Shown here one piece after another: positions 26,322 through 35,785 of a stretch of 64,000 nucleotides of DNA. Numbering within the stretch: the first letter of the stretch is position 1; each line of letters opens with the position of its first letter. The position numbers and the translations under genes are program-made. Origin of the DNA: SZUA-1377 sp964622255 (GTDB lineage Bacteria > Campylobacterota > Campylobacteria > Campylobacterales > QNZT01); the NCBI GenBank assembly GCA_964622255.1, contig CAZUPK010000012.1, forward strand, positions 5,004 to 69,003, in the 5' to 3' direction. The notes under the pieces are model-generated. The model was given only the letters and a program-made list of their open reading frames with translations. It ran no database searches and had not been told where the DNA came from.

Positions 26322-26504
26322 CTACCAAAGAAACAAGAAAACTAAAAAAATGCTAATATAAATCCATACCAAAAACACAACTGCTAACAAAGAAGAGGGA
26401 CAGGAAAGTTGAAAAAAAAGAGTGAGAGAAAAAGGTATTGTAAATCTAGCCAAAAAATAGTTTTAAAAAATATAAAAATAACAGTTCACCTCATACCTTA
26501 GATA

Positions 26505-27698
26505 TCAAAGTTTAGCTACCAACTCTTTAAACTGCTCTCCCCTATCTGCATAGGATTTAAACTGGTCGAAACTTGCAGCTGACGGAGATAGAAGTGCTAC
26601 TTGTCCCTCTTTTGCAAATACTTTAGAGATATTTTCTACTGCTGTTTTTAAGTTACCATTTGCCTGAGATTTTACACCATATCTCTTTGCTAAATCTAAA
26701 AGTTTATTTTCATTTGCACCAATAGTAAAAACAGTTATATTTTTATCCTTTAAACTTTTAAAAAGAGGCTCTAAATTTGCTCCCTTATCATCTCCACCAA
26801 GTATCAGGAAAATCTCTTTTCCCTCAAATGCATTTACAGCGGCTAAAGTTGCATCTAAGTTAGTTGCTTTTGAGTCATTTATCCAAAGTCTATTTTTGCT
26901 ATCACATATCTTTTCCATTCTATGCTTACCAACTATAAAAGAGTTTATCTTTTCATAATCAACATCATCATAAAGTATCCTTGTAACAGCTAAAGCCAAA
27001 AGGGCATCTGTTAAAAAGGGTTCACTAAAGTTTATCTTTTTTATATCTATATCAAACTCCTTTGCCAAATCTTTCACACTATCATATCCTATCAAGTAAC
27101 CATTTGTTTTGACATCGAGATACTTTTTAGGAACGATAGCTATCTCTCCCTCATAAAGAGTTTTTATAGGCTTTAGTTTTGCTTTTTCATATTTGCTAAA
27201 AGTTCCGTGCCAAGATGTATGATCATCGCTTATAGGAAGTAAAACATATAGATTTGGCTTTGCTCTTTTTGTGTAGTGAAGAGTAAAAGAGCTAGTTTCA
27301 AGCACCCAAATTGGAGCTTTTTCATCAAGTTTTGCTAAAGGAATCCCTATATTTCCTCCTACAACTGCTCCTCTTTTTTTAAGTAAAAAACCTATCATAG
27401 CTGTTGTTGTCGTTTTTCCATTTGTTCCTCTTATCCAAATGCTATAAGGCATACTTTTGGCAAAAAGATCATACTCACTTATGAGATTTTTTGCCCTTTT
27501 TATCAAAGGATTTGATGGTGGAATACCGGGACTTGTAACTTCAAGTTCACTTTTGTCTGGATCAAACATATCTGCTTGTATAAATTCATTGCCATTTTTA
27601 TCAAATGCAACTCCGCTAAAACTATCATCATAAACTTTACAGTTTCCAAATCTCTCAACTATCGCTTTTGTTGTTGTTCCATATCCAAAAATAGTCAT
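26505..27698 (-). CDS. murD: UDP-N-acetylmuramoylalanine--D-glutamate ligase
   Basis: Adds D-Glu to UDP-MurNAc-L-Ala in peptidoglycan synthesis (397 aa, slightly short for the family). It has an N-terminal Rossmann-like domain, the P-loop WIRGTNGKTTTTAMIGFLL (about residues 87-105), the central NDSKATNLDATLAAV and the C-terminal SPSAASFDQFKSYADRGEQF. It starts four bases after the restored mraY frame ends. Confidence 0.97.
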   Translation of the reverse strand: MTIFGYGTTTKAIVERFGNCKVYDDSFSGVAFDKNGNEFIQADMFDPDKSELEVTSPGIPPSNPLIKRAKNLISEYDLFAKSMPYSIWIRGTNGKTTTTAMIGFLLKKRGAVVGGNIGIPLAKLDEKAPIWVLETSSFTLHYTKRAKPNLYVLLPISDDHTSWHGTFSKYEKAKLKPIKTLYEGEIAIVPKKYLDVKTNGYLIGYDSVKDLAKEFDIDIKKINFSEPFLTDALLALAVTRILYDDVDYEKINSFIVGKHRMEKICDSKNRLWINDSKATNLDATLAAVNAFEGKEIFLILGGDDKGANLEPLFKSLKDKNITVFTIGANENKLLDLAKRYGVKSQANGNLKTAVENISKVFAKEGQVALLSPSAASFDQFKSYADRGEQFKELVAKL

Positions 27699-27701
27699 CT
27701 T

Positions 27702-28762
27702 TTATCTCAATTTCAGTGTTATTAGTGCCAATATATTTGATATAGCAGCCATTATCCAAAATCTTACTATTACCTTATTTTCTGCCCAACCTTTTATCTC
27801 AAAGTGATGATGTATGGGAGCCATCATAAAAACCCTCTTTTTCTAGTTTTATAACTTCCAACTTGAAGTATAACTGAAACTGTCTCCATAACAAAAACAA
27901 AACCTACTAAGACCAGTAATAATTCATTTTTAGTAACTATCGCTATATATGCTATAAATCCTCCAAGAGCTAAACTTCCACTATCTCCCATAAAAATCTC
28001 CGCCGGATGAGCATTGAACCATAAAAAACCTACAAGAGATCCAAGAAGGGCTGAACCAACTATAACAACTTCACCTACACCATTAACATGCGGTAAAAGA
28101 AGATATTTGCTTATTACGGCATTACCAATAGCATAAGCAAAAACTCCAAGTGTCATAATAGAAAATATTGATGGCACTGTTGCAAGTCCATCAAGTCCGT
28201 CAGTAAGATTGACAGCATTTGATGTAGCAACAAAGATAAATAACCAAAAAATTACCGCAAAAATATGCATATCACAGAGTGAAAACTTATACATAGGGAT
28301 ATAAAAACTAGTCGGAAAATTATTAAAATACAAAAACAGTCCTACTATGATACCAGCTCCTATTTGTAGAACCATTTTCCCCCTTGAAGTGAGTCCTGAC
28401 TGATTATCATTGTTTGATATCTTATCATAGTCATCTTTTACACCTATTGCCATAAAAAGTATAAGAGTTATAATAGCTCCTATAGCATAAATAGCATCAT
28501 ATCTCATAGTTATGAGAGATGCAAAGACAGTTATAAAGATAAATACAACTCCACCCATAGTCGGAGTAGTGCTTTTTTTTCTATGAGTATCTGGTGCCAA
28601 CTCATATATGGGTTGGTTTGCCTCTCTTTTTTTTAGATACTCTATAAACTTTGGTAAAAAATAAAGAGTCAGTATAAAACTCATAAAAAAAGCTATACCC
28701 GCTCTAAAAGTGATATATTGAAAGAGATTAATATGAAACAACTCATATAAATAATACAACAT
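27702..28762 (-). CDS. mraY: Phospho-MurNAc-pentapeptide transferase MraY, interrupted by a frameshift
   Basis: Makes lipid I at the inner membrane. Frame 0 (27824-28762, 312 codons) carries ten or so helices and the motifs HRKKSTTPTMGG, VKDDYDK, NLTDGLDGLA and EIFMGDSGSLA. It then hits TGA after RKRGFL. The -1 frame continues at once with MMAPIHHHFEIKGWAENKVI and ends at 27702, four bases before murD. One inserted base would give a 353-aa protein, the normal family length. The essential HHH motif lies after the break. The break falls in GGGTTTTTATGA, where a T6 run would restore the frame. A sequencing error, a true mutation and a -1 translational frameshift are all possible. Confidence 0.93.
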
Positions 28763-28785
28763 TTGATTTCCTAAAGTAGCTTTGT

Positions 28786-28791
28786 TATAAT
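28786..28791 (+). promoter_or_regulatory. Promoter -10 element for gpmI
   Basis: TATAAT in TTTGTTATAATGC, 54 bases before the TTG start of gpmI, in the divergent mraY/gpmI gap. Confidence 0.5.
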
Positions 28792-28845
28792 GCTTTTGAC
28801 ATTAACATTAATTATACATAAAAAAACTTTAATGAGGTAAATAGT

Positions 28846-30318
28846 TTGAGAAAAAAAGTTATTTTGATTATCACTGATGGTATAGGTTATAGAGAGATCT
28901 GTGAAGACAATGCATTTTGCAAAGCAGAAAAACCAACTTATGACTATTTGTTACAAAATGTTCCATATTCACTTATAAAAACTTCAGGACTTAGTGTTGG
29001 ACTTCCCGACGGACAGATGGGAAATAGTGAAGTAGGACATATGACTATAGGAGCAGGTAGAATTTTATACCAAAACTTAGTAAAGATAAGTAAGTCTATA
29101 GAGGATGGAACGATAAAAGAAAACCCTATTTTAAAAGATGTTTTAACTTCAAATCGTATCCACATAGTTGGACTTTTAAGTGATGGTGGAGTTCACTCAC
29201 ATATAGATCACATCGTAGCTTTAGCAAAAATAGCAAAAGAGCAAAACAAAGAGGTTTTTTTACATCTCATAACTGATGGTAGAGATGTTCCGCCAAAATC
29301 AGCTTTAACATATCTTAAAAATATAGAAAAAGAGTTACCCGATGTTATTACAGCAACTATCGGTGGAAGATACTACACTATGGATAGAGATAAGAGATGG
29401 GATAGGGTAAAAAAGGGTTATGAAGCTATAGCAAATGCCTTTCCAAAAAGTCAAAAAACTCCAAAAGAGTATATAAAAGATGAATATAATTGCGATAGAA
29501 CGGATGAGTTTTTACTTCCAAGTTCATTTAATGGATATGATGGATTAAAAAGTGGTGATGGAGTGATATTTGCAAACTTTAGAAGCGATAGGATGAGAGA
29601 AATAGTTGAAGCTATAACAAATCCTAACTTTACTAACTTTGAAACAAAAAATCTAAACTTAAATGTTGCAACTATGACAGAGTATAGTAAAGAGTTTACA
29701 CTCCCTATACTTTTTAAAGAGGAACTTCCAAAAAATGTCTTAGCATCTATCATAAGTAAAGCTGGACTTAGACAGTTTCATACTGCAGAAACTGAAAAAT
29801 ATGCTCATATAACTTTCTTTTTAAATGGAGGAGTTGAAGAACCATTTATAAATGAAACTAGAGTTTTGATACCATCTCCGGATGTAAAAACTTATGATTT
29901 ACAGCCCCAAATGTCAGCTCCAAAGGTTGGAGAAACTGTTTTAAAAGCTATAAGTGGAGGTTATGAGTTTATAGTAGTAAACTTTGCAAATGGCGATATG
30001 GTAGGACACACAGGAAGTTTAGAGGCAAGTATAAAAGCAGTTGAAACAGTTGATAAACAGATAGGAAAGATCATAGAAAAAGCAAGGAGTGAAGACTACT
30101 CCATAGTTTTAACAAGTGATCACGGAAACTGTGAACAAATGCTAAGTGATGATAAAAGAAAACCTTTTACCCAGCATACAACAAATGATGTTTTTTGTTT
30201 CGTTATAGATGATGAAGTAAAAGAGGTAAAAAGAGGAGGACTTTACAATATAGCTCCTACAGTTTTAAAACTGATGGGACTTGAAAAAACAAAAGAGATG
30301 GAAGAAGCTTTGATATGA
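28846..30318 (+). CDS. gpmI: 2,3-bisphosphoglycerate-independent phosphoglycerate mutase
   Basis: Interconverts 3- and 2-phosphoglycerate (490 aa) with two metal ions. The metal and catalytic sites are visible: ILIITDGIGY at the start, GQMGNSEVGHMTIGAG with the catalytic Ser (about residues 57-72), LITDGRDVPP, FANFRSDRMREI, and VLTSDHGNCEQM near the end. The start is TTG 28846 with GAGG eight bases upstream. The stop overlaps the ATG of the next gene. It is divergent from mraY-murD, as in Campylobacter. Confidence 0.97.
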   Translation: MRKKVILIITDGIGYREICEDNAFCKAEKPTYDYLLQNVPYSLIKTSGLSVGLPDGQMGNSEVGHMTIGAGRILYQNLVKISKSIEDGTIKENPILKDVLTSNRIHIVGLLSDGGVHSHIDHIVALAKIAKEQNKEVFLHLITDGRDVPPKSALTYLKNIEKELPDVITATIGGRYYTMDRDKRWDRVKKGYEAIANAFPKSQKTPKEYIKDEYNCDRTDEFLLPSSFNGYDGLKSGDGVIFANFRSDRMREIVEAITNPNFTNFETKNLNLNVATMTEYSKEFTLPILFKEELPKNVLASIISKAGLRQFHTAETEKYAHITFFLNGGVEEPFINETRVLIPSPDVKTYDLQPQMSAPKVGETVLKAISGGYEFIVVNFANGDMVGHTGSLEASIKAVETVDKQIGKIIEKARSEDYSIVLTSDHGNCEQMLSDDKRKPFTQHTTNDVFCFVIDDEVKEVKRGGLYNIAPTVLKLMGLEKTKEMEEALI

Positions 30319-31754
30319 AAAAGTTACTTCTACAACTGAGTTTTTTTTCACTTTTATATGCAAATGTTATAAATAGTTCCATAGATATAAGCTATGATGA
30401 ACTTACTCTTCCAAAAGGTGAAAAACTTGGTTTAGTAGGAACAAGTTATCTTTTTGATATAAATAAAAACTTTTATTTTGGTGGTAGTGTTTATAGTGCC
30501 GTTTATGGTAAAAGGGGTGGATTTTTTACAGGTGGATTAACTGCTGGTATAAAATATCCTTTAAGTAAAAATATTTCTCTTGAGAGTTCACTTTTTTGTG
30601 GTGGTGGAGGCGGTGGTTCTGCTCCTCAAGGCGGTGGGCTTATGCTTAGAGAATTTGGTGGTTTGATTTATGACTTTAAAGATTTTAAAGCTGGTTTAGG
30701 AGCTTCAAAAATAAAGTTTCCAAATGGAGATATAGACTCAAATCAAATATCATTTTTGATAAAGATACCATCAAAAGAGTTATACTTTTTACAAACTCCA
30801 AGAAGCTATAATTTTCCATCAAAAAATAAAGAATTTAAACTACAACTTCAAAAGTATCACCCTAAAAACAAAACTACTCTATCAGGTGCAAAAACTGAAG
30901 ATATAGGCATAATTGGTATGGAAATAGATAGTCAGCTAGATAAAAATATCTACTCTATTTTTCAAGCAGGTGGGGCATTTGATGGTGGTGCTGATGGTTA
31001 TGCTGAAATTTTTTTTGGAACACTTTATAAAAAGCAACTTATAGATACTCTTTTGCTAAATCTTAAAGCAATGCTTGGTGGAGCCGGTGGTGGTAGAGTA
31101 GCAACTGGTGGTGGAAGTATGTATAAAGTAGAAAGTGAACTATCTTATAGCTATCATAATCTATCTTTAAACATCGGTTATGGATACATAGATAGTTTTG
31201 ATGGAAAATTCAAAGCTGATTTTATATCTACCTCGCTTGGTTATAACATAGAGTTTGCATCACTTTTGGATGAAACTAAAAGCTATCATAATTATAAAGA
31301 TTATAAAGCAAAAGAGTGGGGTATATCTTTTTTAACTCAAAGATACAAATCAAACAAGAATATGAGAAAAACTTATCTTGATGAGGATATAGATTTATTG
31401 GGTATTAAGGTAGATAGGAAAATAAATAAAAACTTTTATTTGAGTGCAACTGCTCTTAGTGCTTATAGGGGGAGTGCCGGTGGTTATGCTGTAGGTTTAG
31501 TTGGTGCAGGTTATATCTATAATATAGATGAACTTTACATTGGTGCTGAGTTACAAGTTGGTGCTGGTGGAGGTGGTGGAGTTGCCACAGGAGATGCTCT
31601 CATAACTCAACCGGAAATTAGTTTAGGATACAAAATAAACAATAACTTATCAACAGAGTTCAAACTAGCAAAAGTAAAAGCAAACAATGGCACACTAAAT
31701 ACTAATGTATATAGTTTTGGAGTGCGGTATAAGTTATATTTCTTAGAAAGATAG
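30315..31754 (+). CDS. Secreted three-repeat glycine-rich protein, probable outer-membrane beta-barrel
   Basis: I do not recognise the family. The protein (479 aa) has a signal peptide (about residues 1-16) and three related units of about 124 residues: 29-152, 189-312 and 355-478. Each begins with a LGLVGTSY- or LLGIKVDR-like strand plus NKNFY/DKNIY. Each then has a glycine-rich stretch (95-108 CGGGGGGSAPQGGG; 255-268 GGAGGGRVATGGG; 416-426 GAGGGGGVATG) and ends in a strand such as SNQISFLIKI, ADFISTSLGYNI or NVYSFGVRYKLYFL. Alternating polar/hydrophobic strands and a final aromatic strand suggest a beta-barrel. Its start overlaps the gpmI stop (ATGA). Confidence 0.75.
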   Translation: MKKLLLQLSFFSLLYANVINSSIDISYDELTLPKGEKLGLVGTSYLFDINKNFYFGGSVYSAVYGKRGGFFTGGLTAGIKYPLSKNISLESSLFCGGGGGGSAPQGGGLMLREFGGLIYDFKDFKAGLGASKIKFPNGDIDSNQISFLIKIPSKELYFLQTPRSYNFPSKNKEFKLQLQKYHPKNKTTLSGAKTEDIGIIGMEIDSQLDKNIYSIFQAGGAFDGGADGYAEIFFGTLYKKQLIDTLLLNLKAMLGGAGGGRVATGGGSMYKVESELSYSYHNLSLNIGYGYIDSFDGKFKADFISTSLGYNIEFASLLDETKSYHNYKDYKAKEWGISFLTQRYKSNKNMRKTYLDEDIDLLGIKVDRKINKNFYLSATALSAYRGSAGGYAVGLVGAGYIYNIDELYIGAELQVGAGGGGGVATGDALITQPEISLGYKINNNLSTEFKLAKVKANNGTLNTNVYSFGVRYKLYFLER

Positions 31755-31826
31755 TGTTTTTAAGCAAAGTTTTATGAAAAATTGGATAGCATCGCTCACT
31801 AAAAATTCACACAGAGGTTAGGAACT

Positions 31827-32102
31827 ATGGCAAATCATAAGTCAGCTTTAAAAAGAGTAAGACAGACTATAAAAAGAACTGAAAGAAATAGATTTTACAG
31901 AACTAGGATAAAAAATATCACTAGAGCTGTTAGAGAGGCAGTGGAAGCTGGTGATAAAGAAAAAGCTACAGAAGTTTTAAAACTTGCTAACAAAAACTTC
32001 CACTCTTATGTAAATAAAGGTGTTTTAAAGAAAAATACTGCCTCAAGAAAAGTTAGCAGACTAGCTAAACTTGTAAATACTATGGATAACAAAGCTGCTT
32101 AA
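31827..32102 (+). CDS. rpsT: 30S ribosomal protein S20
   Basis: The three-helix, very basic S20 protein (91 aa): MANHKSALKRVRQTIKRTER at the start and KGVLKKNTASRKVSRLAKLV near the end. It lies directly upstream of prfA, the usual Campylobacterota arrangement. AGAGGTTAGG lies before the ATG. Confidence 0.98.
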   Translation: MANHKSALKRVRQTIKRTERNRFYRTRIKNITRAVREAVEAGDKEKATEVLKLANKNFHSYVNKGVLKKNTASRKVSRLAKLVNTMDNKAA

Positions 32103-32119
32103 GCAGTTTTGTTACTAAC

Positions 32120-32146
32120 AACTTTTAAAACTTTTAAAACTTTTAA
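32120..32146. repeat. Three tandem 9-base repeats before prfA
   Basis: AACTTTTAA is repeated three times head to tail (32120-32128, 32129-32137, 32138-32146), ending next to the prfA ribosome site AAAGGAAA. The copy number could vary by slippage and change spacing from rpsT to prfA, but not the reading frame. Confidence 0.7.
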
Positions 32147-32161
32147 AGGAAACTTTTTCCA

Positions 32162-33229
32162 ATGCTTTTAGATAAACTTCAACCCTTTATAAATAGATAT
32201 GATGAGATATCAAATCTGCTTTCATCTGTAGATGTAGTAAACAATATAAAAAAGATGACTGAACTCTCCAAAGAGCAGTCAAATCTTGAATCAATAGTGA
32301 ATACTGCAAAAGAGTATATGAAAGTTTGTGAAAATATCGAAGAAAATAAGATACTTTTAGAGGATAAAGAGCTTGGAGAGTTGGCAAAAGAGGAGCTTAA
32401 AGAGTTAGAGCCAAGAAAAGTAGAGCTTGAAGAAGAGATAAAGCTCCTCCTGCTTCCAAAAGATCCAAATGATGAAAGAAATATCTATCTTGAGATGAGA
32501 GCTGGAACTGGTGGTGATGAAGCTGCTATATTTGTGGGAGACCTGTTTAAAGCTTATACAAGATATGCTGACAATAAGGGCTGGAAAGTTGAGATAGTAA
32601 ACTCAAGTGAAGGAAGTGTTGAGGGATATAAAGAACTTATACTACTTATAAAGGGTGAAGGTGTTTACTCGAAACTAAAGTATGAAGGAGGAACTCACAG
32701 AGTTCAAAGAGTTCCATCAACCGAATCACAAGGAAGAGTTCATACAAGTGCTATAACAGTTGCGGTTATGCCTGAAGTTGATGATGTTGAGATAGAGATA
32801 AATCCAAACGACCTAAAGATAGATGTTATGAGAAGTAGTGGTTGTGGTGGACAAAGTGTAAATACAACTGATAGTGCAGTTAGAATCACTCACATACCAA
32901 CAGGGATAGTAGTAACAAATCAGGACCAAAAATCTCAACATAAAAACAAAGATAAAGCTATGAAAGTTCTAAAAGCTAGACTTTATGACCTTAAAATGCA
33001 AAAGAAAAAAGAAGAAGAGGGTGCAAACAGAAAAGAACAAGTTGGAACCGGTGATAGAAGTGGTAGGATAAGAACTTACAACTACCCTCAAAATCGTATA
33101 ACTGACCACAGAATAGGATTAACTCTGTATAGACTTGATGCTATTATGGAGGGTGGACTCTTTGATGAAATAATAGATCCACTTATCGCCCATAATCAAG
33201 CAGAACTTATGAAAGAGGCTGGATTTTAA
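32162..33229 (+). CDS. prfA: Peptide chain release factor 1
   Basis: Recognises UAA and UAG and triggers peptide release (355 aa). The codon-recognition PxT motif is PST within HRVQRVPSTESQGRVHTSA, and the catalytic GGQ lies in RSSGCGGQSVNTTDSAVR (about residue 230). The N-terminal coiled coil and length are typical. The stop overlaps the next ATG (TAATG). Confidence 0.98.
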   Translation: MLLDKLQPFINRYDEISNLLSSVDVVNNIKKMTELSKEQSNLESIVNTAKEYMKVCENIEENKILLEDKELGELAKEELKELEPRKVELEEEIKLLLLPKDPNDERNIYLEMRAGTGGDEAAIFVGDLFKAYTRYADNKGWKVEIVNSSEGSVEGYKELILLIKGEGVYSKLKYEGGTHRVQRVPSTESQGRVHTSAITVAVMPEVDDVEIEINPNDLKIDVMRSSGCGGQSVNTTDSAVRITHIPTGIVVTNQDQKSQHKNKDKAMKVLKARLYDLKMQKKKEEEGANRKEQVGTGDRSGRIRTYNYPQNRITDHRIGLTLYRLDAIMEGGLFDEIIDPLIAHNQAELMKEAGF

Positions 33230-33720
33230 TGGTAAGATGGAGAGATACCAAACAAGGGAAGGCTCCAAAAGAAAAAAAGAAAAAGTCAAAACAACAAAGA
33301 AAGGATGAGTTAACTTTTGCTTCCAACATAGAAAAAGCAAAAGCCTTTCTTACAGATACTTTTATGATTATGATGCCTGTTATGTATATAGTTATATATA
33401 TATATTTTGGCAATTTAAAAACTGTTGGAGAGCATAAACTTTTAAGTTGGACTATTATTTTAGGAATTGTCGGAGTAGTAGTTACTCTTTTTTATACTCT
33501 TAAAGGACAAACTCCAGGACTTAAAGCATATGAGTTGAAACTTATTGATATACAAACTAAGCAAAAACCCTCTTTTATACTCTCATTTTTAAGATATATA
33601 TTTTTTACTATAAACTTTTTTACTCTTGGTGGTTTATTGTATGGATTATTTAGAAAGGATAAAAGAGGTATTCACGATTTATTAAGTGGAACAGCTATTG
33701 TCAAAGATATTGAACAATAG
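33229..33720 (+). CDS. RDD family membrane protein
   Basis: A 163-aa inner-membrane protein. A very basic cytosolic start (KQGKAPKEKKKKSKQQRKDE) is followed by a helix at about residues 45-65 (FMIMMPVMYIVIYIYFG), one at about 75-95 and another at about 117-137. The Asp in FLTDTF and the C-terminal DKRGIHDLLSGTAIV are typical of the RDD family. The function of the family is poorly known. It is translationally coupled to prfA. Confidence 0.85.
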   Translation: MVRWRDTKQGKAPKEKKKKSKQQRKDELTFASNIEKAKAFLTDTFMIMMPVMYIVIYIYFGNLKTVGEHKLLSWTIILGIVGVVVTLFYTLKGQTPGLKAYELKLIDIQTKQKPSFILSFLRYIFFTINFFTLGGLLYGLFRKDKRGIHDLLSGTAIVKDIEQ

Positions 33721-34813
33721 ATTTTTTCTGATAAGCACCTTTTATTTTTTTTACTTTAGTGCTGTTGGAGTTTATGTTATATATCTTCCAAAAATACTTA
33801 ACAATGTAAGCTACAATCCAACCCAAATAGGTATAGTCTTTTCTATAGCACCACTTGTTAGATTTTTGCTACCCTTTTTCTTTTTAAAAAAATATGAACT
33901 TAATATAAAAGTTTTTAGACTAAGCCTACTCTTTTTACTTCTTTCAGTTCCCCTTCTTTACCTTACTTTGGAAAACTTTTATCTTTTTAGTCTCTCCATA
34001 CTTTTATATGGAGCTACAGCAAGTATCATTCTACCTTTTGTAGATACCTACTCGTTGGAACTTTTATCAAAAGAGATTTATGGAAAAACTAGACTTTACG
34101 GTTCAGTTGGTTTTATTTTAATCGCACTAGTTTTAGCAAGATATATGCAAAACAATTATGCAGGACTTCATTTTATAGCTTTAACTATACTTTTTTGTGT
34201 CATAAGTGCCTATCTTTTAACTAAAGATACAAACTTTACAAAAGAGTCAAACAACTCAGGAGAGTTTAAAATCAAAAAGTATAAAGCTTTATGGATAAGT
34301 ATCTTTTTAATGCAAGTTAGCTTTGGAGCATTTTATAGTTTCTTCACCATCTATGAAAAAGAAGCAGGACTTAGCTATGAAACTATAAGCTACCTTTGGA
34401 CTTTTGGAGTTTTATGTGAGATAACACTCTTTTACTATCAAGCAAAGTTTTTAAAGTGGAATCTTTTAGTTTTAATGAAGTTTTCCATCTTTATAACGGC
34501 GATAAGATGGCTTATACTCTATTTTTTTACTAACAATATCTTCTTACTATACCTAAGCCAGAGTTTTCATGCTTTCTCTTTTGCTTTGTATCACACAGTA
34601 ACCCTGAGCCTTCTTTATAAACTCTATCTTAATAAAAACTTAGCATCACAGTTTTACTATGGTCTGGGATTTGGACTTGGGGGATTTTTAGGCTCTATTA
34701 TTGCCGGATATTTTTATGGAAAGTATCTGTTTTTATTTTCTGCTGTTAGTGCATTTTTAAGTTATCTTGCAATAGCAAAAAAACACTGGGATTTGATCAC
34801 ATTTATACATTAA
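33686..34813 (+). CDS. MFS-type transporter
   Basis: A 375-aa polytopic membrane protein with about 11-12 helices and the layout of the MFS_1-like/nucleoside-symporter group (YFSAVGVYVIYLPKIL, IYGKTRLYGSVGFILIAL, YLSQSFHAFSFALYHTV). The start is uncertain: GTG 33686 gives the longest form but has no ribosome site; TTG 33698 follows GTGGA and may be the true start. It overlaps the RDD gene either way. The substrate is unknown. It ends convergently with the next gene, overlapping by four bases. Confidence 0.85.
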   Translation: MEQLLSKILNNRFFLISTFYFFYFSAVGVYVIYLPKILNNVSYNPTQIGIVFSIAPLVRFLLPFFFLKKYELNIKVFRLSLLFLLLSVPLLYLTLENFYLFSLSILLYGATASIILPFVDTYSLELLSKEIYGKTRLYGSVGFILIALVLARYMQNNYAGLHFIALTILFCVISAYLLTKDTNFTKESNNSGEFKIKKYKALWISIFLMQVSFGAFYSFFTIYEKEAGLSYETISYLWTFGVLCEITLFYYQAKFLKWNLLVLMKFSIFITAIRWLILYFFTNNIFLLYLSQSFHAFSFALYHTVTLSLLYKLYLNKNLASQFYYGLGFGLGGFLGSIIAGYFYGKYLFLFSAVSAFLSYLAIAKKHWDLITFIH

Positions 34814-35769
34814 CTATTTTTAAAAAATGGATTTATTTTTAAAAGTATCAAATCTGCTATAATATTTCCAACTAAAGTCAAAAAGGCTGAGATTATTAAA
34901 ATCCCCATAATAACTGGATAATCCCTACTCATAGCACTTTGAAAAAACAAAAGTCCCATACCGTTTATAGAAAATATACTTTCCAAAATAACACTTCCAC
35001 CTATAAGTCCCGGAAGAGAGAGTCCCAACATCGTAATTATAGGAGGATAGAGGTTTGGCAAGATATATTTTTTAAGTATGATTTTTTCACTAAGTCCTCT
35101 TGCTTTTGCAAAAAAGATATAGTCACTCTTTAATATATCAACTGTCAAACTTCTTACATACATCATCAAACTTCCTATACCACCAAACACCATAACAAAT
35201 ATAGGTAAAACTAGATGCCAAGCTTCATCAATATAGTAGCTAATCCCTGTTTTTGCTTCTATAGAGTGAAGTCCTGATATGGGAAACCACTTTAATTTTA
35301 CAGCAAATCCTATGACAAGTAAAAGTGCCAAATAAAAAGACGGCATAGCAAAAGAAAAAAGAGAAAACTGCTTTAATCCTTTATCAAGCAAACTATCCTG
35401 CCTTAAAGCTGACTTTATACCAAAATATATAGAGATAATAAACACTAAAATCATAGAGATAACATTTATCAAAAGAGTTATAGGAAGTCGCGAAAGTATT
35501 TCATCTTTAACTGCTTTCCCACTTGCAAAAGATATGCCAAAATCAAGATGAGCCAAAGCCCATATCCAAGAAAAAAATTGCTCTGTCAAAGATTTATCAA
35601 GTCCATATACCCTTTTTAGATGCTCAAGATTTTCTTTTGTTATGTTTGGATTTAACTCTCCGGTTGCGAAAAAAGAGTTTGGAGCAGAGTGAATAGCCAC
35701 AAAAGATATAACAGCTATGACAAAAAGCATCAAAAAGATATATGAGAGTTTTTTTATAAGTGTTTGCAT
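34810..35769 (-). CDS. DppB/OppB-type ABC transporter permease
   Basis: One of the two membrane subunits of a peptide/nickel-type ABC importer (319 aa) with six helices. The ATPase-contact (EAA) motif is FAKARGLSEKIILKKYILPN (about residues 220-239). The N-terminal part has SFVAIHSAPN and LDFGISFASGK, as in DppB. No partner permease, ATPase or binding protein lies beside it: the left neighbour is an unrelated MFS gene and the right is the serCA unit. It must work with components encoded elsewhere. Confidence 0.92.
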   Translation of the reverse strand: MQTLIKKLSYIFLMLFVIAVISFVAIHSAPNSFFATGELNPNITKENLEHLKRVYGLDKSLTEQFFSWIWALAHLDFGISFASGKAVKDEILSRLPITLLINVISMILVFIISIYFGIKSALRQDSLLDKGLKQFSLFSFAMPSFYLALLLVIGFAVKLKWFPISGLHSIEAKTGISYYIDEAWHLVLPIFVMVFGGIGSLMMYVRSLTVDILKSDYIFFAKARGLSEKIILKKYILPNLYPPIITMLGLSLPGLIGGSVILESIFSINGMGLLFFQSAMSRDYPVIMGILIISAFLTLVGNIIADLILLKINPFFKNS

Positions 35770-35785
35770 TTAATCATAAATAATA

